A stretch of 64,000 bases of DNA from Candidatus Babelota bacterium (GTDB taxonomy: Bacteria; Babelota; Babeliae; Babelales; Vermiphilaceae). The stretch covers positions 1 through 64,000 of the forward strand of contig JAJCZE010000003.1 of assembly GCA_029262555.1 (NCBI GenBank). The letters run 5' to 3'. Below the pieces are notes generated by a model. The model was not told where the DNA came from. It did no database searches and saw only the letters and a program-made list of their open reading frames with translations. Both the position numbers and the translations under genes were made by a program. Of the stretch, positions 45,366 through 54,340 are shown piece by piece; position 1 is the first letter of the stretch, and every line of letters starts with the position of its first letter.

Positions 45366-46505
45366 ATGGCAAAAAAAGAATTTTATCTCACACAAGAAAC
45401 TCCTACTTCAGTCCTTGTAGCAGTAGATGCCCCGGGTAATCGCACGGTATATATGGATTCTTATTTTGAAGAATTCGTAAATTTAGCAAAAACAGCAGGA
45501 TACCCCCCTGAAAACATGATCATTATAAAGTTACGTGATATCGATTCCGGTAATTTTTTTAGCAAAGGGAAGCTCCAAGAAATTAAGGATATGATCCAAG
45601 AAGTGGACGCCGAAAAAGTAATTATCTCAGAGCGCTTATCTCCGATGCAAACTCGTAATTTAGAAGATTTTTTAGAATGCTCTGTAGTCGATCGCACCGA
45701 TCTTATTTTGGACATTTTTGAAAAAGCAGCCCTTTCATCTGAAGGTAAAACGCAAGTTGCTATTGCTCGGCTCCAACACAAAAAATCACGGCTTGCTGGC
45801 AAGGGAGTGCATCTTGATCAGCAAACGGGTGTTACTGGTCTGCGCGGTGGAGCCGGTGAAAAAGCAAAAGAACGAGAGCGGCGCCACATTGAAAATCATA
45901 TCCTTAAAATGAAGCGGAGCTTAGAAAATATTCAAAATTCACGCACAGTTCAGCGCAAACAGCGCCTTGAAAACAAAGTACCAATCATCTGCTTAATTGG
46001 ATATACCAACGCTGGAAAGTCTACCATTTTAAATGCACTCACTAAAAGTGATGTGCTTGCAGAAGACAAACTGTTTGCCACGTTGGATACCACTACTCGC
46101 GCACTCTTTATTAATGGCACGCAAAAGGGAGTAATTTCCGACACCGTTGGCTTTATTCAGCAATTGCCTCACCATCTTATAGAAGCATTCAAATCAACCC
46201 TTTCTGAATTACAATTTGCAGACCTGCTTTTGCACGTTATTGATGCATCTGATCCCAATTGGAAAAGCCATATTGCCATTGTGCATGAAATTTTGCTCTC
46301 ATTAGGTGTTGAAAAAAAGATGCTGTACGTGTTTAACAAAATAGATAAAGTGCATGATATGGATGAGCTCAAAATACAAGCACAAGAATTTCAACCCCAC
46401 GTATTTATCTCGGCAAAGAAAAAAGAAAACATAAAACCACTCATTGCTTACCTGAAAGATTGGAACCCAACCCCACAAACTCCCAAGAAAAAAAATGAAA
46501 ATTAA
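45366..46505 (+). CDS. hflX: Ribosome-associated GTPase HflX
   Basis: The 379-residue protein has the HflX N-terminal domain (GKLQEIKDMIQEVDAEKVIISERLSPMQTRNLED-type stretch, then DRTDLILDIFEKAALSSEGKTQVAIARLQH), the glycine-rich linker GVTGLRGGAGEKAKERERR and a G domain with GYTNAGKSTILNAL (G1), DTVGFIQQLP (G3) and NKID (G4). It rescues or splits stalled 70S ribosomes under stress. The family C-terminal domain is short. It overlaps the next small gene by 11 bases. Confidence 0.93.
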   Translation: MAKKEFYLTQETPTSVLVAVDAPGNRTVYMDSYFEEFVNLAKTAGYPPENMIIIKLRDIDSGNFFSKGKLQEIKDMIQEVDAEKVIISERLSPMQTRNLEDFLECSVVDRTDLILDIFEKAALSSEGKTQVAIARLQHKKSRLAGKGVHLDQQTGVTGLRGGAGEKAKERERRHIENHILKMKRSLENIQNSRTVQRKQRLENKVPIICLIGYTNAGKSTILNALTKSDVLAEDKLFATLDTTTRALFINGTQKGVISDTVGFIQQLPHHLIEAFKSTLSELQFADLLLHVIDASDPNWKSHIAIVHEILLSLGVEKKMLYVFNKIDKVHDMDELKIQAQEFQPHVFISAKKKENIKPLIAYLKDWNPTPQTPKKKNEN

Positions 46506-46725
46506 ACTTTTATCGTTTTTTTTTATTACAATACTTTCTTTCCACTCTAATTATGGTGCAATGAGCGAGAAAGAGGCCGCAGAGACTGGCGCGGAATTAC
46601 AGCAGAGTGCAGACAAAATGCGTGCAATAGCAGCACGAGCACAAGAACTACTCGCAAATATGCAGCGCCTCCTTGATGCCGAGCAAGAAAGAATAGATGA
46701 AGAAAATGAAAAGCTCGGGGAGTGA
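46495..46725 (+). CDS. Small exported coiled-coil protein
   Basis: The 76-residue protein of unknown family has a signal peptide (MKIKLLSFFFITILSFHSNYGA) and a helical mature part of about 50 residues rich in Ala, Glu and Gln (LQQSADKMRAIAARAQELLANM). It starts inside the end of hflX in another frame, which implies coupled translation. It may be a small periplasmic coiled-coil partner of the next gene. Confidence 0.55.
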   Translation: MKIKLLSFFFITILSFHSNYGAMSEKEAAETGAELQQSADKMRAIAARAQELLANMQRLLDAEQERIDEENEKLGE

Positions 46726-46744
46726 AATAAGTAAGGAGACGTTC

Positions 46745-47242
46745 GTGAAGCAAAAAACGATTCTTTTTTTACTATGTACGACATTCTTTCATTCAATCTT
46801 TAGCGCAGAAAATTCTCAATGCACTCCTGCCGATAAAAAAATACAACGACTCAAAAAAAACATTACCAAACTCTCCACTGCGCATCTCGAAAAACTCTTT
46901 ATACTCGCTGCAGAAAGCATGAAAACTGAATTACATCTTCTCATGCAGGATCACCTTCTGGCATTCATAGCACTTAATACACGTCATGACTTTGAACGCA
47001 CCGCTCAATTGACAGATGATCTATGGTTAATGCTCTTAGAGCGGCAACTCGATGAATTTTATGTATTAATCACGAATCACATTAAAGAACAGATCTATTT
47101 TTTAGAAACAGGCACATTTGAGCGCACACCTAATCCTTATCCGCCTGATTTACCTGATTTTGAAATGCCCGCTAAAAAATGGCACAAATTACCTTTTGCC
47201 CAATTTCTCAAAAAGCCGTCGCAACCGAATAGAAAATACTGA
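46745..47242 (+). CDS. Small exported helical protein
   Basis: The 165-residue protein has no recognised family. The GTG at 46745 follows AAGGAGA and gives a clean signal peptide (VKQKTILFLLCTTFFHSIFSAENS). The mature part is mainly alpha-helical (KLSTAHLEKLFILAAESMKTEL, LLERQLDEFYVLITNHIKEQIYF) and ends in a Pro-rich stretch (NPYPPDLPDFEMP) and a basic C-terminus. It probably works with the preceding small gene (19 bases away). Confidence 0.58.
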   Translation: MKQKTILFLLCTTFFHSIFSAENSQCTPADKKIQRLKKNITKLSTAHLEKLFILAAESMKTELHLLMQDHLLAFIALNTRHDFERTAQLTDDLWLMLLERQLDEFYVLITNHIKEQIYFLETGTFERTPNPYPPDLPDFEMPAKKWHKLPFAQFLKKPSQPNRKY

Positions 47243-47322
47243 AATGGGCACGGAGCCGGCATATAAAAAGAGAGCGTGAAATCTATTCACTCATTTTACT
47301 TTTCTATAATTCTGTAGTATCA

Positions 47323-47366
47323 CATTGAGCATCATTTCGTCACACAAAAAAGGATGATGCTCAATG
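47323..47366 (+). promoter_or_regulatory. Perfect hairpin that pairs over the start codon of the glycosyltransferase operon
   Basis: CATTGAGCATCAT (47323-47335) is the exact reverse complement of ATGATGCTCAATG (47354-47366), with an 18-base loop. The ATG of the first operon gene (47364-47366) is the last triplet of the second arm, and the AAAAAAGG ribosome site fills the end of the loop. A -10-like TATAAT is at 47305-47310, so the hairpin would lie at the transcript's 5' end. It may gate translation, or the palindrome may be an operator. Confidence 0.55.
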
Positions 47367-49220
47367 AAACTATCTACAGCTTTTTTATACTCGCTGCTCT
47401 TTATTTCATCCCACGCTGCAGCCGACTCTGCTAACCAAACAGATGAACTTTCAGATGAATACCTCTTACTTGGTTCTCACTTTGAGCAAATAGGAAAACA
47501 AGAAAAAGCAGTCGAATTATATGAAAAAGCTATTAGCCTTAATGCTGAAAATCCTCGCGCTCTAACGCGCCTCGGTGGTATTTATTGCACACAGAAAAAA
47601 ACAGATGATGCAATTACATTATTTGAACGCGCAATTGAACTCGGGCACTCCGATCATCGCCTTCATTTTGTATTAGGCCAATGTTACCAACAAAAAGAGG
47701 ATTGGAGTAAGGCGGCCACGCAGTATAAACGCACCACTGAACTTGATCCAAACAATCTGAATGCATATTTATATGCCGGCGCTGCGTATGAAAAAACAAA
47801 TCAAATCATTGCTGCAATCACTGCGTTCCATAAAGCAACACGTCTTGACCCGACAGTGTTTGAAGCGTGGCATCAGCTTGGAAATCTCTATCGCCACATC
47901 GAACGGCTGGAAGATGCTGTGCCCGCTTATCGCAAAGCAAAAGAGCTCCAACCTCACAATGCACATGTAACAATGGATCTTGCAAATGCACTCAATATGC
48001 TTAATCACAATGAAGAAGCATTAGAACTGTACAAAGCTATTGTTGAAAGTAATCCTGGCGCAATATCTGCTCTGTACAATTTTGGATTCACGCTTAAAAA
48101 AATGGGCAAACTTGAAGATGCTTTAAAGATTTACCAAGAAGTGCTCTCCAAAAAACCTGACTATGCGCCAGTGCATTTTAGCCTTTCATCTATTTACTTA
48201 TCGCTTGGTGATTTTGAACGAGGGTTACCAGAATATGAATGGCGCTGGAAAGCGTATAATCAAAACGATCGAACTGATACTATTCCCCTCTGGAATGGTG
48301 AAAATCTTTCTGGTCGCACATTACTCGTATGCGCAGAACAAGGACTTGGCGACACGATTCAATTTGTGCGTTATTTAAAATTTCTGAAAGTGAAATATCC
48401 GAGTGCCACACTTATTATTGAAACGCAATCCGCACTTGCACACTTACTCCGCTTACAGCCCTATATCGATCATGTGATTGCGCGTAATACACAGCGTCCG
48501 CGCTGCGATTATCAAATTCCATTAATGAGCATTCCATTGCGCGTGCAAACACGCCTTGAAACAATTCCTGCAGACACCCCCTATCTTCAAGCGGATGAAA
48601 GCAGAGTTGCTTTTTGGAAAGAAAAACTTTCGCATGATACCAACTTCAAAATTGGCATTTGTTGGCAAGGCAATGCTCGATACTCAACGCTTGCATTGCG
48701 TAAAGCGGTTGCTGCAAAGTCACTTGCTTTACAATCGCTCAAACCGCTCACCGAGCTTGAAGGCGTTAGCATCTATTGTCTGCAAAAAGTCGATGGCCTT
48801 GATCAAATAACCGAATGCGATTTTAAAGATAAGCTGATAACGTTTGATGAAGAGTTTGATTCCAAACACGGATCATTCATTGATTCTGCCGCAGTAATGC
48901 AACAGCTTGATTTGGTAATCTCAGTTGATACCTCTCCATGCCATTTAGCTGCAGCGCAGGGAGTGCCTACTTGGATTGTGTTACCATTCCCTGCCGATTG
49001 GCGATGGTTTCTCGATCGATCAGATTCTCCCTGGTATCCTGCGGTTCGCCTCTTTAGGCAACCCACTGCCGGCGATTGGGATACTCCTATGGCAGAAGTT
49101 ATTTCCGAACTCAAGAAAAAACTCTCTTGCCCGCAAGGCAAAACAGAAACATATATACCGCACGCAACCACTCCAGAACAACAACAATTTTTTGAACAAC
49201 TAATCCACGCACTAGACTAA
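47364..49220 (+). CDS. Exported TPR protein with GT9-like glycosyltransferase domain, paralogue 1
   Basis: The 618-residue protein has a signal peptide (about residues 1-20, ...SSHAAADS), eight tandem 34-residue TPR units (about 29-300, the first LLLGSHFEQIGKQEKAVELYE) and a C-terminal GT-B domain of the glycosyltransferase 9/heptosyltransferase-like group found in many TPR proteins. In that domain ALLVCAEQGLGDTIQFVRYL-type phosphate-loop region, FKIGICWQGN and DLVISVDTSPCHLAAAQGVPTWIVLPFPADWRWFL are the family blocks, ending SPWYPAVRLFRQ. TPRs bind proteins or peptide acceptors. An exported enzyme of this kind needs a donor sugar outside the cytosol, which is odd. It starts the operon with the hairpin. 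Confidence 0.8.
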   Translation: MKLSTAFLYSLLFISSHAAADSANQTDELSDEYLLLGSHFEQIGKQEKAVELYEKAISLNAENPRALTRLGGIYCTQKKTDDAITLFERAIELGHSDHRLHFVLGQCYQQKEDWSKAATQYKRTTELDPNNLNAYLYAGAAYEKTNQIIAAITAFHKATRLDPTVFEAWHQLGNLYRHIERLEDAVPAYRKAKELQPHNAHVTMDLANALNMLNHNEEALELYKAIVESNPGAISALYNFGFTLKKMGKLEDALKIYQEVLSKKPDYAPVHFSLSSIYLSLGDFERGLPEYEWRWKAYNQNDRTDTIPLWNGENLSGRTLLVCAEQGLGDTIQFVRYLKFLKVKYPSATLIIETQSALAHLLRLQPYIDHVIARNTQRPRCDYQIPLMSIPLRVQTRLETIPADTPYLQADESRVAFWKEKLSHDTNFKIGICWQGNARYSTLALRKAVAAKSLALQSLKPLTELEGVSIYCLQKVDGLDQITECDFKDKLITFDEEFDSKHGSFIDSAAVMQQLDLVISVDTSPCHLAAAQGVPTWIVLPFPADWRWFLDRSDSPWYPAVRLFRQPTAGDWDTPMAEVISELKKKLSCPQGKTETYIPHATTPEQQQFFEQLIHALD

Positions 49221-49234
49221 CGTAAAGGATGAGA

Positions 49235-51184
49235 ATGAAGCAGTCTCTCTACCTGGCAACCGCACTGATTTTTGCAATTCCTCTCTATGGACAAGATCTT
49301 GTCCCTCTGGAAGACCCAAGCGATATTCCAACGCAAGAAAATACACAAACCATCTCCTATGAAGATTACTTTAATCGAGGCACAGACGCATTGAGAAAAG
49401 GTGAGATTACGACTGCAATTTTCAATTTAGAAAAATCAAAACAACACAACCAACATCCTCCTCAAATTCATTTCAATCTCGGTATCGCATATGAGGCAAA
49501 TGGTCAAATCGATGAAGCGATTGAGGCATTTAAAGATGCTATTTTACAACGCTTAGATTATCCAAGAGCGCACCACCAATTGGCAAAACTTCTTCAACGC
49601 AGAGGTTTAATCGAGCAAGCAATTGTGCACTATGAACAAGCGATACGATACGATGAAAGCCTTATCGATCCATGCCTTACCGTTGCACGGCTTTTATGCG
49701 AACAAGAGCGCTTTGACGATTCGCTTGAATATTTTGATCGCTACGTAAAGCAGCATACAACGGACGTAGGAGTACGTTTTGAATATGCAAATGCACTCAA
49801 TACTGCATACCAGCCAGAAAAAGCGGTTGAAATCTATTTAGAATTATTAAAAGAGCGCCCGAATGATGCTGGCATTCTTTATAACACTGCATATACATTA
49901 AAAAAATTAGGGCGCATTCAAGACGCAATGCCTTACTATCAAGCAGCATTGGAAAAAAATCCGAATCATTCAGAAGCGCATTTTAGCCTCGGGCTTGCAT
50001 ACTTAGTAACCGGCGATTTTGCACGCGGGTGGCCTGAGTATGAGTGGCGCTGGCAACGAAACACACAACTTACTCCACGCAATTTTAATAAACCACAATG
50101 GGATGGAAGTTCACTTGATGGAAAAACAATTCTATTGCATGCAGAGCAAGGGCTTGGTGATACATTCCAATTCATTCGATATGCAAAACTGATTAAAGAG
50201 CAATACAACGCTACTATTATATTTGCTTCACAAAAGCCTCTTCATACCATTATGTCTCACTGCTGCCCCTCTATCGATCGCGTTGCTACGCTCGATGCAA
50301 TTCCCGCAGCATTCGACGTACATGCCCCACTTCTTTCACTGCCTTTTATTCTCAAATCCGATGAACAAACAATTCCACGAAATATTCCCTACATCATTCC
50401 AAATGAAAAACTGGTTGAAGAGTGGAAAGAAAAGCTGGGCACAGATACGCAATTTAAAGTAGGAATCTGCTGGCAAGGAAACAGCAAATATAGCACGCCA
50501 TTTTTACGATCAGTGGTCGCTGCAAAATCAATTGCGCTCAAGCAGCTTGCGCCATTAGGATCAGTTGAAAACGTCACATTCTACAGCTTGCAAAAAGAAA
50601 ACGGCGTGGACCAACTCTCTCAACTACCTAAACAGTTTAAACTCGTTACGTTTGACGATACCTTTGATCAGGATAATGGTCGCTTTATGGATACCGCAGC
50701 GGTGATAAAAAATCTTGATTTAGTGATCACAATCGATACTTCCATTTGCCATCTTGCTGCTGCAATTGGTACACCTGTTTGGACCTTTATTCCAGAGCCA
50801 CCCGATTGGCGATGGCTCCTTGATCGCACTGATACTCCATGGTATCCAAATATGCGCCTTTTCCGGCAAAAGACATCTGGCGATTGGGACAGCGTGATTG
50901 CTGAAGTTGCAACTGAACTCAGCTTACATATCGCTCAAAAGCAAACACCCGCACCCCACATCATCGAGACCACTCCCCCCGCAAAAGAAAACTCACTCTT
51001 GAACCAATTGCATAAAGAGCACGATCAACTCACTGTACAATTTAAAAAAAGAGCACAACAATTAAGCTCACTCAACGTTGCAGCTGATGACCCGCGATTT
51101 ATTGCTGAATTGCGCAAACTCTATTTGATTACAGAGCTGCAAAAAAATGTAAATGAAAAAATTGCCACTCTCGAGGAGTCACGA
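49235..51184 (+). CDS. Exported TPR protein with GT9-like glycosyltransferase domain, paralogue 2
   Basis: The 650-residue protein has a signal peptide (MKQSLYLATALIFAIPLYGQ), seven TPR units (about residues 40-275) and the GT9-like domain with HAEQGLGDTFQFIRYAKL, FKVGICWQGNSKYSTPFLRSVVA, DLVITIDTSICHLAAAIGTPVW and RWLLDRTDTPWYPNMRLFRQ. The C-terminal about 75 residues form a coiled coil absent from the other paralogues. The ATG at 49235 is preferred over one at 49229 because of the distance to AAAGG. It begins 14 bases after paralogue 1. Its stop overlaps the start of paralogue 3. Confidence 0.8.
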
Positions 51185-52578
51185 TGAAGCAGTGTGCATT
51201 TTATTTGTTATTGCTCCTCAGCGTCGCCCTCCACGCTGATCAAGACCATGCAACGCGCATTGCACAGCATGAAGCCCTGATCGCTCAAGAGCCAACTAAC
51301 GGTGCACATCATTTTGCATTCGGGGACTATCTTGCATCTCTTGATCAGCAAGAATATTACGAAAAAGCATTCACTCATTTAAAAAAAGCTACTCAATTAG
51401 AACCGCGCAATTTACAATGGCTCTTTCGACATGGCACATTTGCATGCCGAATCGGACAAATACACGAATCAATTGAAGCATATAAAAAGGTCTTAACCCT
51501 GCATCCGGGATTAACCTCCGTACTCTATAATGCGGGATTCACGTTCAAAACTGCTGGGCAACTAGAGCTGGCCGCTCGTATCTATACACACATAATTGCG
51601 ACAAACCCGGATTATGAGCCCGCTCGCCTTGGACTCGCATTTGCGCTTCTGGCGCAAGGCAAATACAAAGAGGGCTGGAAAAAGCATCTCTGGAATGTGC
51701 AAAAACAAGGAAAAGACTCTCCCGAATTGCGCGCCCTGATAGCCGATGGCGCACTAGAAGGCAAACGTATTTTACTCGTGCCAGAAGGCGGCCTAGGAGA
51801 CACGCTCCAATTCGTTCGCTATGCACAACGCATCAAACAAATGGGAGCGTACGTCACCGTTGCGGTTCAACGCCCGTTGCTTGAACTTCTTTCTGAGTGC
51901 GACTACATAGATTCACTGGTAGCATTGGGTACTGCCATTCCTGCCTATGATGCACGCGCAACACTCATGAGCCTGCCTACCTTTTTTCAAGATAGTGAAA
52001 ACACTCTCCCACAAAATATTCCCTATATTTTTCCAAACCAAGAACGAGTAGCCCACTGGAAAAAACAGTTACAAAATGATCACACATTTAAAATTGGCAT
52101 TTGCTGGCAGCCCGATACGCATAACGACGTTTCACGACTCCCTATTGCACGACGCGGCATTCCACTTTCTTTTTTTAATACATTAGGATCCACTCCAGGC
52201 GTAACGCTTTATAGTTTGCAAAAGCATGAAGGACTGGATCAACTTACCGATCTGCCCAATCACGTAACCGTAAAAACATTTGATAACACGTTTGACGTAA
52301 CACACGGAAGCTTTGTAGATAGCGCTGCCATAATGCAATCACTCGATTTAATTATTAGTACTGATACTGCAACTGCACATCTTGCGGGCGCAATGGGTAA
52401 AAAAGTATGGCTTTTGCTGCCATTCAATACCGACTGGCGCTGGCTTTTAAATAGATCCGATAGCCCATGGTATCCAACCATGCGCATTTTCCAACAAACT
52501 CAGCCATTCGATTGGGATTCAGTCATACATAATTTACACACCATTTTTTTTAATGAGGTATTTCATCAACACTCCTAA
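51184..52578 (+). CDS. Exported TPR protein with GT9-like glycosyltransferase domain, paralogue 3
   Basis: The 464-residue protein has a signal peptide (MKQCAFYLLLLLSVALHADQ), about four TPR-like units (about residues 38-175) and a GT9-like domain with VPEGGLGDTLQFVRYAQRI, FKIGICWQPDTHNDVSR, DLIISTDTATAHLAGAMGKKVW and WRWLLNRSDSPWYPTMRIFQQ. In the second block the usual Gly-Asn after WQ is Pro-Asp, and the family pair of Ser/His residues before the acceptor block is kept (STDTATAHLAG). The start codon overlaps the preceding stop (ATGA), so translation is coupled. Confidence 0.8.
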   Translation: MKQCAFYLLLLLSVALHADQDHATRIAQHEALIAQEPTNGAHHFAFGDYLASLDQQEYYEKAFTHLKKATQLEPRNLQWLFRHGTFACRIGQIHESIEAYKKVLTLHPGLTSVLYNAGFTFKTAGQLELAARIYTHIIATNPDYEPARLGLAFALLAQGKYKEGWKKHLWNVQKQGKDSPELRALIADGALEGKRILLVPEGGLGDTLQFVRYAQRIKQMGAYVTVAVQRPLLELLSECDYIDSLVALGTAIPAYDARATLMSLPTFFQDSENTLPQNIPYIFPNQERVAHWKKQLQNDHTFKIGICWQPDTHNDVSRLPIARRGIPLSFFNTLGSTPGVTLYSLQKHEGLDQLTDLPNHVTVKTFDNTFDVTHGSFVDSAAIMQSLDLIISTDTATAHLAGAMGKKVWLLLPFNTDWRWLLNRSDSPWYPTMRIFQQTQPFDWDSVIHNLHTIFFNEVFHQHS

Positions 52579-52592
52579 ATAAGGAAATCGTA

Positions 52593-53048
52593 ATGAAGCA
52601 CATACGGTACTCCGCTTTTGTATTATTATTTTTTGTAGTAACTGTTGTCGCTGACGCACAAAAAGTTGTGGCCCCGGTATCAGTAGGAGAACTCTTTGAT
52701 AAAATCACCATTTTAGAAATTAAAGTTGAACGCTTTACGAACGAAACACAACGAGCAAACGTTGCATTAGAGCTGAAGCTCCTTAATCAGACAGTTGCAC
52801 AACACAAGTTACTTACCCCCTCCATTGAAACCTTGAAGCAAGAGCTTCTTGAAGTGAATAAAAAACTATGGGACATCGAAGATGCTATTCGCGCAAAAGA
52901 AGCACAAAAAGCATTTGATTCTGAATTTATAGAAATTTCCAGATCAGTCTATTTCACAAATGATGAACGCTGCCAAGTAAAACGTAAAATTAATATAGAA
53001 GCCGGCTCACAATTGATTGAAGAAAAGCAATACAGGAACCATGCATGA
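52593..53048 (+). CDS. DUF6165-like protein with signal peptide
   Basis: The 151-residue protein has a signal peptide (MKHIRYSAFVLLFFVVTVVADAQ) followed by VSVGELFDKITILEIKVERF, KKLWDIEDAIRAKEAQKAFDSEFIEISRSVYFTNDERCQVKRKIN and GSQLIEEKQY. These are the segments I associate with DUF6165 proteins, which are often found next to TPR/glycosyltransferase genes. No catalytic residues are known to me. It lies in the middle of the exported glycosyltransferase operon, so it is probably a partner of these enzymes. It overlaps the next gene by four bases. Confidence 0.75.
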   Translation: MKHIRYSAFVLLFFVVTVVADAQKVVAPVSVGELFDKITILEIKVERFTNETQRANVALELKLLNQTVAQHKLLTPSIETLKQELLEVNKKLWDIEDAIRAKEAQKAFDSEFIEISRSVYFTNDERCQVKRKINIEAGSQLIEEKQYRNHA

Positions 53049-54340
53049 ATCTCATTCCCCTTTTGCTGTGTTTATTCTCAAGCATAACGCATGCTCAGAA
53101 TTATACTCATCAAGCATCCGTCGCTATTCAAGAAAAAAATGGTGATGCCGCAATCGCACTACTCAAAAAAGCTCTCCAAAAAAATCCCAGCGATAGCATA
53201 GCCCTTTTGCAAATAGCAACGGTGCAATTTCTTACCCATCACTATGAAACTGCTGCACACTATTATGAGAAAGCAATAGAGCTGAATCCGAGCAACGTCA
53301 ATACTCGATATAACTGCGCAACGGCTTACAGTAGATGCGGAAATTTCTCGCGCGCTTTGACGCTCTATGAATACGTACATGAACGATTTCAAGATGATAA
53401 AACGCGCGGAGTTCTTTTCAAAATGTATGTGCGTTGCCAGCAATGGGATCAAGCCGCCCAATTACAAGCGCCATCGTTATGGTGGTATAATCAATATATT
53501 TTCGATAAAACAATACTGCTTGATTGCTGCAAGCCAGGAAATGGCCTGGGAGATGTAATACAGTTTATTCGATACGCACAAACCCTCACGCAAGCAGGTG
53601 CAAAAGTAGTCGTTAAAGCTCCTAAGCCACTTCATCCTCTTTTCAATCAATGCTCATTTATTCAAACACTCCTGGGCCCAGACGACACAACGCCCTCTCA
53701 CGATTACGCATATGATATCTGCATCGCCTCATTACTGCTTACCACCAAAGAACGCATAGCAATGAATGCCCCACAAACTGCATACCTTTCTGCTGATCAA
53801 GAACTTGTAGCATTATGGAATAAAAACATATGCCAAGACGATGCATTTAAAATAGGAATCTGTTGGAATAGCAATTTGGTGCGGGATAATTTTACTGGTA
53901 ACATAACTCCAAGCTCGCGCAGCATTTCGCTCCAAGAGCTTGCGCCACTCGCAAGCCCAGCTGTTTCGTTTTATAGTTTGCAAAAAGCATCCGAATCTAT
54001 TGAAACGCCATTTCAGTTACACCAATACTCTCACGACTTTGATGATTCTCATGGCCGCTTCATGGATACTGCCGCACTCATTATGAACATGGATCTTATT
54101 ATTACTGTTGATACCTCTATCGCACATTTGGCTGGGGCTCTTGGCAAAGAAGTGTGGGTGTTACTTTCATGCGAATCTGATTATCGTTGGTTTACCGATT
54201 CTGACTTTTCGCCACTTTATCCGAATATGAGACTCTTTCGGCAAAATGGCTATCGCCAATGGGACCATGTAATCAAAAAAGTAAATGAAGAACTACAAAA
54301 TAAAATCAACTCTTCTGGGAGCCCTCATGAACCTAAGTAA
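53045..54340 (+). CDS. Exported TPR protein with GT9-like glycosyltransferase domain, paralogue 4
   Basis: The 431-residue protein has a short signal peptide (MNLIPLLLCLFSSITHAQN), about three TPR units plus a degenerate fourth (about residues 20-150) and the GT9-like domain with GNGLGDVIQFIRYAQTL, FKIGICWNSNLVRDNFTG, DLIITVDTSIAHLAGALGKEVWVLL and YRWFTDSDFSPLYPNMRLFRQ. Relative to paralogues 1 and 2 the second block has WNSN in place of WQGN. Its end overlaps the start of paralogue 5 by 14 bases. Confidence 0.78.
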   Translation: MNLIPLLLCLFSSITHAQNYTHQASVAIQEKNGDAAIALLKKALQKNPSDSIALLQIATVQFLTHHYETAAHYYEKAIELNPSNVNTRYNCATAYSRCGNFSRALTLYEYVHERFQDDKTRGVLFKMYVRCQQWDQAAQLQAPSLWWYNQYIFDKTILLDCCKPGNGLGDVIQFIRYAQTLTQAGAKVVVKAPKPLHPLFNQCSFIQTLLGPDDTTPSHDYAYDICIASLLLTTKERIAMNAPQTAYLSADQELVALWNKNICQDDAFKIGICWNSNLVRDNFTGNITPSSRSISLQELAPLASPAVSFYSLQKASESIETPFQLHQYSHDFDDSHGRFMDTAALIMNMDLIITVDTSIAHLAGALGKEVWVLLSCESDYRWFTDSDFSPLYPNMRLFRQNGYRQWDHVIKKVNEELQNKINSSGSPHEPK

